From the NCBI GenBank assembly GCA_020631735.1, contig CM036223.1, positions 54,736,456 through 54,800,455 of the forward strand: a stretch of DNA of 64,000 bases, in the 5' to 3' direction. This document shows positions 55,659 through 64,000 of the stretch, in pieces (within the stretch, counting starts at the first letter, position 1; every line of letters begins with the position of its first letter). The notes below the pieces were generated by a model. That model made no database searches, had not been told where the DNA came from, and saw only the letters and a list, made by a program, of their open reading frames with translations. This DNA is from Saccharum officinarum (lineage: Eukaryota > Streptophyta > Magnoliopsida > Poales > Poaceae). Both the position numbers and the translations under genes were made by a program.

Positions 55659-58600
55659 ATGGCTTCGCTTGGTGACATAGGCGTCGCCGCGGGTTTCAAC
55701 GTATTGACTGCCCTTGCCTTCTTGCTCGCATTTGCATTCCTTCGGTTGCAGCCCATCAACGACAGGGTCTACTTCCCTAAATGGTACCTCAGGGGAATGA
55801 GAGACAACCCAATCGTCTCTGGTGCAGCTGTGCAGAAGTTTGTCAACTTAGATGGGAGATCCTACTTGAAGTTTTTAAACTGGATGCCGGCTGCTCTCAA
55901 GATGCCCCAGGATGAGCTCATTAACCATGCAGGCCTTGATTCTGTGGTCTATCTACGGATATACATAACAGGGTATGTTGTATGTCTTCTCTATGTTCTG
56001 GTTAGTTATACTGTTATCTCCTGCTGTTTGTCTCTCTCTCCCACACACAAACTCACATGCGTAATGATTCAGTGCTAAGTTGGGCATCTTATACAGGTTC
56101 ACATTGTTCGATCTTCTAATATCTTCCATCGCTGTTTTCTCTGTCGTTCGATGTCTATGCACTAATAGAATTCTTACTAATCACTGCAGGCTCAAGATAT
56201 TTGTTCCAATTACAGTTCTGGCTTTTCTTCTTCTGGTCCCAGTCAATTGGACCAATGATACCCTAGGACACAACAATGTAGTCTACAGTCCTATCGACAA
56301 ACTTTCAATATCCAATGTACCTAATGGGTCTAAGAGGTAAGCAAGCCAACAGATCATAAACTAACTATTTCCAACTCTATAGTCACACTTTCTACTTTTC
56401 TAGGCTTTACACCTAGCTTAAAAGGCAGAGGCGTGGCCGCATATTTAATATTCTCCATGTTTTGTTCAGGTTTATAGCTCACTTGGGCATGGCTTATGCC
56501 ATCACATTTTGGACCTGCTATGTACTATTTAAGGAGTATGAAATTGTTTCGAAACTGAGGTTGCGCTTTCTAGCTTCAGAGAAACGCCGACCAGACCAGT
56601 TCACCGTATGTTTTTTTAAAAAAAACTCTGCTACTCTGTTCCTGTTCATTATAGTAGGTTTGTCCATTTGTTTACTTTTTGTTGCATATCACATTGAATA
56701 GTTGAAAAAGTAGAAATGCTCTGGTGTAAAATTACAATCGATAATTTAACCAACTCTGGGCTTTAATTTTTTGCATTCTCAAAATTCACGTTATCATGTA
56801 ATAAACCGAATTTATGAGGAGGTCAATTATTACTTGGTCTAAGATTTTGATTCTATAGGGTGTACAAATAATTGGGAACTTGTGCGAATGTTTCTTCCAT
56901 GTTCCAGATAAATTGCATTCGAATCTTGTGGCTGCAAATTCAACATGTTTCTTTGGATCCCTTTCTGGAAGTCAAAATATCTTCGTACGAGAACTATTTT
57001 TACAGAGTTGTCATGATAAGTTGATGTGCCTCTGAGTTCGTTAATTCAAAGTTACTAATTTGCCAATGTGTTTTAGGTCCTTGTGCGGAATATACCACCA
57101 GATCCTGATGAATCAATCAGTGAGCTTGTGGAACATTTCTTCCTTGTCAATCATCCCGATCATTATCTAAGACACCAGGTACTTCTACTAAACTGTGTCT
57201 GACTACATTCAGATGGTTAATGCTCCCTGCATTGCTATGGTTTTGCTCTTTATAATTTCTTTTCATCCCATGATTAACGTGCTTAGCGGCTTCTGATTAG
57301 CATAATGCAAATACAGTTGCTCTCCATTATAAATTCTTGTGCTTTTCCAAATAACGAGTGATTTAAAAAATAACTCTTTTATTAGCATGATTCTAATGTA
57401 GTTTCTTTTATAACTCTTTTGCAAATAGCGAGTGAATTTTAAAAAGAAGGTATGCCACGCAAATAATGGTTGTATTACATTGAGCCCAGTGCATAGGACT
57501 AACACCCTACGTTAGTAGGCAAGCGGTACAATTCGTATCTACATATATGCAGCCCTGGGTAGCTTGGGCGGCAAGAAAAAGTCCCAGCCCAACTACAGTT
57601 ACAAGGCCCAATAGGGCTATACGGCTAATTCTAACAAAATAACTCTTGTTTCTGCAAATTATGAATGATCTGAAAAGGAAATGGTAAGCATAAATAAGAT
57701 CATGTAGAATCTATGAGATTGAGTAGATCAGATTTAGGTTGGCATATGCATTATACCATTTTTCTTTGCTACTTTCACATTTCACGCATCTTCTTTTCGT
57801 CCCAAGTAGTAGTAGACTCTTCTGGGAATTAACATTGTTCTACAATAGGAAGGAAAATAAATGTTCCTTATTGCTGTTTAGGTGGTTTACAACGCAAATA
57901 AACTTGCTGATCTGGTTGAAAAGAAGAAGAAGATGCAAAACTGGTTTGATTATTACCGACTAAAGTATGAGCGGAATCCATCAGAGAGGCCCACCACAAA
58001 GGTTTGTCGGCAAGATAAGAATGATTAGATAGCTATTTTGTTTTTTGATGTAGATTTTGGTTTGTACATCTCTAAACTGGAATACTGTATTAGTATCTTT
58101 AGTATTAATTCCCTGTGCTTTCCCTGAGCTTTGTTGCAGACTGGCTTTCTTGGATGTTTTGGTTCCAAGGTGGATGCTATTGACTATTACAAATCAGAGA
58201 TCGAGAAAATTGGGAAAGAAGTAAGTTGTAGTTTCTGTACAGCTAGATTGTTAGCTCTTGCATCTATGCTTTAGCGTATACTTTACATATTGCTTATTTT
58301 GATAGGGCTGAATGCTGATATTGTGTTTCCAAAATTTATTAGTGTTTGCTTACAGTCAACATGCATAATAACTTTAAATTAATGCTTTGCAATACACAGG
58401 AAGCTGAAGAGCGTAAAAAGGTCATGAAGGATCCAAAATCAGTTGTGCCATCAGCCTTTGTTTCGTTTCGCTCCCGATGGGGTGCAGCAGTCTGTGCTCA
58501 GACCCAACAAACCAGCAATCCAACAGTCTGGTTGACAGAATGGGCTCCGGAACCTCGTGATGTTTATTGGAATAATCTGTCCATCCCATTCGTGTCCCTT

Positions 58601-60753
58601 ACAGTTAGGAGGTTGATAATTGCTGTGGCATTCTTCTTCCTTAACTTCTTTTACGTCATCCCAATAACACTCGTACAGTCTCTTGCAAACCTTGAAGGAA
58701 TAGAGAAGGCACTTCCATTTCTAAAACCCTTGATTGAATTGTAAGTCTACATTAACTTTCGGCTTTATGCTATTTCCTTGACTTTTCAGCATAGCTTATG
58801 GTAGTATTTTGCATGTTCTTTGATGACATGCCCTGATTTCTGCTTGTCAACTATTATGCAGGCCATTCATTAAATCATTCATCCAAGGGTTTCTTCCTGG
58901 AATTGCTTTGAAGATCTTCCTTATAGTTCTTCCAACTATACTGATGTTTATGTCTAAATTTGAAGGACTGATATCACAGTCATCTCTGGAGAGGCGATCT
59001 GCATCAAAGTATTATATATTCTTGTTCTTCAATGTATTTTTGACGAGTGTAATTGCAGGATCTGCTCTGGAGCAGCTTAAAACCTACCTCCATACGTCAG
59101 CAAATGAGTATGTCCTCATGTCCTGTGCCACCTGACCTACTGACATTATCCCTACTGTATAAGATGTGATAGCACAGCATGGATACTGACTTACTGAGTA
59201 CTCTGTTGGTCAAATTGAGTTGTCATCTTTTTTCATGTATATATTGTGTGTTAGGTTTGTGTGGGTGATATAATTTCAGTCTGATGGTTAACCCTTGGGA
59301 CAGATAGAATGCATAGTCCTTGTCATGTACAGATATGTTAATTGTTAATTTCACAGGAGCAATAAACGGTAGAAGTATTAGTAGTGATGAGTAGTAAAAG
59401 AATTCAAGAGTCTAGGATAATATTAATAGCAACCTTGCAAGAAAAAAAAGGTTAGGAGATTGATGCTCAATGTGATAACAAAACTTAAGTTTAGAAGGTA
59501 GACTGATTGTTTGGTAGTACAATACAGGTTTGGCACTAAGACCTAACTACTGTACTAGAGGGGAACTTGATTGGGCAGAATATACTGTTACTGGAGCCTT
59601 TCTCTAGAACAGGTTAATGTTAGAGAGAGTCAACTCATGTGTATATGTTTCTGATAATCTATTTCCTTGCATTCTCATAATGAAATTATAAAAGGCAGTC
59701 ATGATTTCCAGAGTGTCTAAATTGCTTGTTTCTGCAGCATACCAAGGATCATTGGTGATTCCATCCCAATGAAGGCGACTTTTTTCATAACATATGTAAT
59801 GGTTGATGGTTGGACTGGAATAGCTGGTGAAATATTGAGACTGAAGCCGCTGATATTCTTCCATCTGAAGAACTTGTTCTTGGTCAAAACTGAAAAGGAC
59901 AGAGAAGAGGCAATGGATCCTGGCAGTATCTGCTTTGACTCAACCGAACCTAGAATACAGCTATACTTCTTGCTTGGCCTTGTTTATGCTGCGGTGACAC
60001 CGTTCTTGCTTCCTTTCATATTGGTGTTCTTTGGGTTCGCATATGTCGTCTTCCGCCACCAGGTACAGAACACATTGAGAGTTTACGGATTGTCAAACCC
60101 CCTGGGGGTATTCAAAAATGATTTTGAATAAGTTGCCTGATTTGAGTCCTGTGTGCTTGTGTTAGATAATAAATGTCTACAATCAGCAATATGAGAGTGC
60201 CGCGCAGTTCTGGCCTAGTGTTCATGGGCGTATAATCACGGCGTTGATTGTATCACAACTGCTGCTCCTGGGACTGATGAGCACAAACGACTTCGAGCAG
60301 TCGACGCCTGTGCTCCTTGTTCTTCCTGTGCTGACCTTTTGGTTTTACAAGTACTGCAAGAACCGGTTTGAGCCAGCGTTTGTGAGGAACCCACTGCAGG
60401 TATGTCACCGTGGCATATACTACATTGATGGTGGTATCTGGTATTATGTTGTCTGCGATGCGAGTTGCTAAACATATATAATGAAATGGCAGGAGGCGAT
60501 GAAGAAGGACACCCTGGAACGTGCCCGGGAGCCCAACTTCGATCTGAAGGCGTACCTGGCCAACTCGTACCTGCACCCGGTGTTCAAGGGGGACGAAGGT
60601 GACGACAGGTACTCGGTGGTGGACGACGACGAGTGGATGGGGGAGGAGGTGATCGTGCCGACGAAGCGGCATTCGAGGAGGACGACGCCAGCGCAGAGCA
60701 AGCACGAAGGATCGGATTCGCTCTCTGTGCCCGAGAGTGCTCTACAGCGATAG
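55659..60753 (+). CDS. OSCA/CSC1-like hyperosmolality- and stretch-gated calcium channel
   Basis: Exons: 55659-55972, 56190-56336, 56470-56605, 57077-57178, 57882-58001, 58140-58220, 58400-58740, 58862-59107, 59738-60062, 60166-60399, 60493-60753. All introns are GT-AG, phases agree, total 2307 bases (768 residues), the usual OSCA1-clade size. The N-terminus MASLGDIGVAAGFNVLTALA and LRLQPINDRVYFPKWYL is characteristic, with the first membrane helix at residues 8-28. Exons 4-6 make the cytosolic domain (LVRNIPPDPDESISELVEHF; NPSERPTT). Exons 7-10 carry the 7TM pore region (IIAVAFFFLNFFYVIPIT; PFLLPFILVFFGFAYVVF). The tail in exon 11 is acidic, then basic. OSCA proteins are dimeric plasma-membrane cation channels that let Ca2+ in under osmotic or membrane tension. 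The ATG follows an acceptor-like CAAGCAG at 55641, so a 5' untranslated intron holding the TRIM element is likely. No lesion seen. Confidence 0.95.
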
Positions 60754-61208
60754 CCAGTAGTAGACTAGGTAGCCTGTACAGAATGGATGAAAATGAAATA
60801 GGAGGGAGATGCTGCTCCTGCAATTGCTTTGCTTTGCGTTGCTTTGGGTGTGTTGGTTGTTCAAGACAGGACATATATGCACTGATGCACACATGTTGGT
60901 TCATTTGCAACCGATCCCACAGAACAGAATTCAAGAGAGCTGTGGGGGAGGACCGGGGAGAGAGTGCATGTTTACTGTAGCTCGGACAAAGAATCTGAAT
61001 ACAACAGTTATACATTATCTGATGAATTTGTTAGCATCCATTTCTGGAATTCTACATACATACGTACATCACCTAGCTTGCCTGCTCTCCTACCATTCTG
61101 GTAATCGGAGAACAGCCAAGAGAAAAAACAAAGAATTATCTAAATCAAGACAAAATTCTTGACGTATCAGTCAGTCAGTACTCAGCACATAGATGAGAAC
61201 AGAGCAGG

Positions 61209-61349
61209 TCAGTCATGCCACCTGAGCAGCATCACGACGCATCTCATGGCGATGTACACCTTGGACCTCTGCTCCTTGAGAGATCTGCCGAACCCTCCAG
61301 CTCCAGCGGCTGATCGGCTCCTCTGCTGGCTCCCAGCCTTCATCTTCAT
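61209..61349 (-). CDS. DVL/RTFL small signalling peptide
   Basis: 46 residues from the first in-frame ATG at 61349 to TGA at 61209-61211. The C-terminus [19 protein letters not shown] and then RWHD is the conserved DVL/ROTUNDIFOLIA-like domain, including the invariant Cys and final WHD. The N-terminus is short, basic and Ser/Gly-rich, as is normal in the family. DVL peptides are plasma-membrane-associated growth regulators that restrict polar cell proliferation in leaves and fruits. The gene is convergent with the OSCA gene, whose stop is 455 bp away. A TATA box lies 130 bp upstream. Confidence 0.92.
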   Translation of the reverse strand: MKMKAGSQQRSRSAAGAGGFGRSLKEQRSKVYIAMRCVVMLLRWHD

Positions 61350-61477
61350 CCTCAGGCTGCTTCCTTGCTTGGTTGCTTGTGCGACAGAAGCAGGCAAGCA
61401 GCAATGGCAGAATAGGCAGGCTTGCTGCGATATGTATGTATGTAGAGGCTTGCTGCAGAGCTTCCCATGGCCTCTCT

Positions 61478-61485
61478 CTTATATA
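61478..61485 (-). promoter_or_regulatory. TATA box of the DVL/RTFL gene
   Basis: The - strand reads TATATAAG, 129 bp upstream of the start codon, leaving a leader of about 100 bases after a start site roughly 30 bases downstream. A near-palindromic TAGCTAGCTA lies next to it. Confidence 0.65.
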
Positions 61486-61499
61486 GCTAGCTATAGGCT

Positions 61500-64000
61500 T
61501 AACTGCTTAAGCAGACGCAGATCTCAGAGCTGCAGGACAGGAGTAAGTACATTATTAGTTAGTTGCATAATTGCAGGCCTGGAGGAGAGGAGCGTGATGG
61601 GCATCACTGGCAACCCACGCCTTCATGCTGCTGCACCATCAGACATGGCAGTGAAAACTTGAGCTTGTTTATATTTGGCCTTATATTTTACTCTACTGCA
61701 ACTGCAATGGCCTCCATGATCCGATTCCTCTTGTCGGCTGCGTGCCCTCATCTATCTATCAATCCACATGATCATGCATGTGTCGTCATGTGCGCTGTGC
61801 GACTTCACTTGGTAGCTGCGCTAAGCTTCCTCCATTCCATTCCAACTCGGATTAGATTACTCTGCTCCTAATACAAGAACTTGGCACAGCACAACAGCAG
61901 AAGAGATGCCCTGCTTGGTCACCTGCCTACGCCGAATATTCTGTTTGATCTGCTGCTCACTGCCATTACGACACGGCAAGTTGGAGGCACGCAGAACAAA
62001 CCACGCACCCTGGCCTGTAGGCTGTAGCTGCAGCAGCAGACAAGAGGACGGGAGCTTTGAATCAAATATATGTATCATCGCATGCACGGTGAATGATGCA
62101 TGCAAGCAAACTTGTTTTAGGAGGCAGAGAGCATCTTCGTTGTATTGGTACATTGTATCGCGCCTGCAATTTCCCTGTTGCAGCTTCGTTCGTCGTTCCA
62201 GCAACTTGCATTGTCAGCAGAGAGCTAACCTAACATAACATCTAGTCTAGTACTAATTGTATGTGGGACGAATTGAAGAAATTCGACTGAGTTGTAGATT
62301 CATTGCATATATCAACATCTCCAATCCAAATAAATAAACAGCTTAAGGTACGAACGAGTTGAAACAGAAAGAATATGAATGAAACTGCAATTTTGCACAA
62401 ACTGCAGAATTGCAGCAGGCGCTTGAATATGAATGAAACTGTACGTAATTTTGCACAGACTGCAGAAGTGCAGCAGGCACTTGAACAGTTTTCAGAAGAA
62501 GCTAGCTAAGGTAGCAGTCTTGCATGCATGCTCCCAACTAAGGCCCACCTCAACCAGCTCGCAGATGAAACTGATTAGCTGAAGTCAAGCCACTGCATAT
62601 ATGTTATGTCCTTTGTTTAGTTTCTGCTGCGTATATCTTTGCATTGTTGAGGAACTCCGTCCGACCTTTGAACAGATGCGACGAACTCGAGGCAGTCTGA
62701 CCCCGGCGCATGCTTGCAGAGTTTTCAGCTCATCATCATGGTCGTCTTTACCTTGGCACTTGCAGAAGGAAACAAATAAAACATGGAGAAACAAATGAAG
62801 AAACAGGTAATGCATGCATACAAGCTAAGGAGGAGATCAGAAGAAGAGGAAGTCAGTAGACCATGCGCACAAGTAGGCATTGCAACATACTAGTAGTAGT
62901 AAACAGATAGGTAGGTGGGTAGGTAGCCAAGAATCAACCAATGATATTGTCATTAGTTTCATTCTGTGCAACTAATAATGCAGAAACGGCACAGCTAGCG
63001 TTATTGGTGTAGCCTTTAGGAATGAGCAAGTAGCTAGATGCATGGCTGCATACATGCATTACATCACCTGAGTCCTGACTCCTGAGAACAGAATACAATG
63101 CTGATTGCTGGCTGGATGACGGTGTAGATTGCATCGATCATCAAGAGCAGCTAGCAGCCAGAGCTTCCCTGCTGCGCGCGTTGCATAACTAGCAAGCTCT
63201 ATCTATTACTGTGGCCAGCTAGTGTATGTGTTTGCGCCATGCATCGGCGATGTCAAATGCTTTCTTGCCTTGGTAGCAGCAGGTAAGGGATCGATGGTGA
63301 TGCTGTACTTACTAGTGTATATATGCAGATATTCACGAGGAGGAAGAAGGGAGAGGAAGAGGAAGAGGAAGCACCGCATGAGCATGATGCTCCCGCCCCG
63401 TCCGACACGGGGTGCGTGGCCGACAAACAGATGCGGCGGCGGCGGCCTGCCTGATTGCCCCATGATGTGGATGATGCTCTCCGTCTTGTCCAGTCCGATC
63501 TTGTTCTTGCCCTGCTTGTGTCCAAGTCAAACCACTTATCAGTGCCATCTGCCTGCGGGCTGCGGCCCACCATGTAGGGCCTGTTATCAGTGCGTCGAGG
63601 CGGCCCGTCTTCCTCCATCTGCTGCGACCTGACGAGCCCAGGACATGGCCCATGGTAGCGCTGGGCCCAGTCCCAGCCCAGGAAAATCAAATCTCTTTCA
63701 AGAAGCATTCAAATTCTATTCCCATATTTTAGATGAGTTATTATAAGATATTCCATAGGTGAATTAATAAACTATCCCATAGCTCCAATCACGTACGTAC
63801 CTGCGTGTACCGCCCACGAGGGTCAAAATATGATAAACGCAACAAGATCGTCTATCTACAGTTACAAGGATATGTTGTATTTCAGGATGGAGAGAGTAGT
63901 ACAGTTAGTGTCTAGATTGTTTGCATGTACAGGAGGACCCCAGAGATATTTCAATCAAATGCAAACAAACAGAAACAGGGCCTAGCTAGTACGAGTACTA
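61500..64000. other. Intergenic sequence, no supported gene
   Basis: No ORF shows a recognisable domain or plausible exon chain. Two near-identical blocks with GAATATGAATGAAACTG occur at 62370 and 62427. A purine-rich GAGGAAGA run lies at 63337-63374. It probably contains upstream regulatory DNA of the DVL gene on its left side. Confidence 0.5.

Overview
The window is nuclear DNA of a grass, most likely a panicoid (sorghum, sugarcane, Miscanthus or maize relative). Evidence: nested LTR retrotransposons with initiator-Met primer sites, an RTE-type LINE, Stowaway and hAT-type MITEs, Helitrons, GT-AG introns, a lectin receptor kinase, an OSCA-type channel and a DVL/RTFL peptide gene. The species cannot be fixed from the sequence alone.

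Bases 1-32,777 are a stack of retroelements. A + strand Ty3/gypsy chromovirus (Tekay-like, about 4-kb LTRs, 5,313-28,342) is the host. It carries an unusual extra ORF upstream of gag-pol whose first 12 codons after the start Met spell the N-terminal tail of histone H3. A - strand non-autonomous element with a gag but no pol (TR-GAG type, 9,208-19,493, target duplication AGCGA) is inserted five codons before that ORF's stop. A second copy of the same family (1-5,212) ends at a 100-N gap, where it probably interrupts the host's 5' LTR. Further right lie a copia-type LTR fragment and another LTR (28,743-32,777), which holds a long-TIR element and a truncated RTE LINE with a 12-bp target duplication.

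Bases 32,785-38,279 hold the 5' part of a - strand G-type lectin receptor kinase. It is split between two adjacent codons by a 4.3-kb Helitron (33,500-37,823) at a perfect A^T site, and it ends at the retroelement stack before the transmembrane and kinase regions. Its upstream side carries an hAT-like and a Stowaway MITE.

Bases 40,650-52,346 are a Helitron neighbourhood. A decayed - strand Rep/PIF1-helicase gene (44,858-51,012) has a canonical Helitron 5' terminus at 52,346 and six 73-bp tandem repeats in its upstream region. Downstream are an exon copied from a cation-efflux (metal tolerance) gene, a 23-bp perfect inverted repeat, and a 13-exon Ulp1-like cysteine protease gene. The protease gene reads open from end to end (581 codons) and shares an exon type with the Helitron transposase. 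The Helitron's 3' end was not located.

Bases 53,700-61,500 are ordinary genic DNA: an intact 11-exon OSCA/CSC1-like mechanosensitive calcium channel (55,659-60,753, +), with a three-LTR tandem TRIM retrotransposon in its upstream region, followed by a 46-residue DVL/RTFL peptide gene (61,209-61,349, -) with a TATA box. The last 2.5 kb show no gene I can support.
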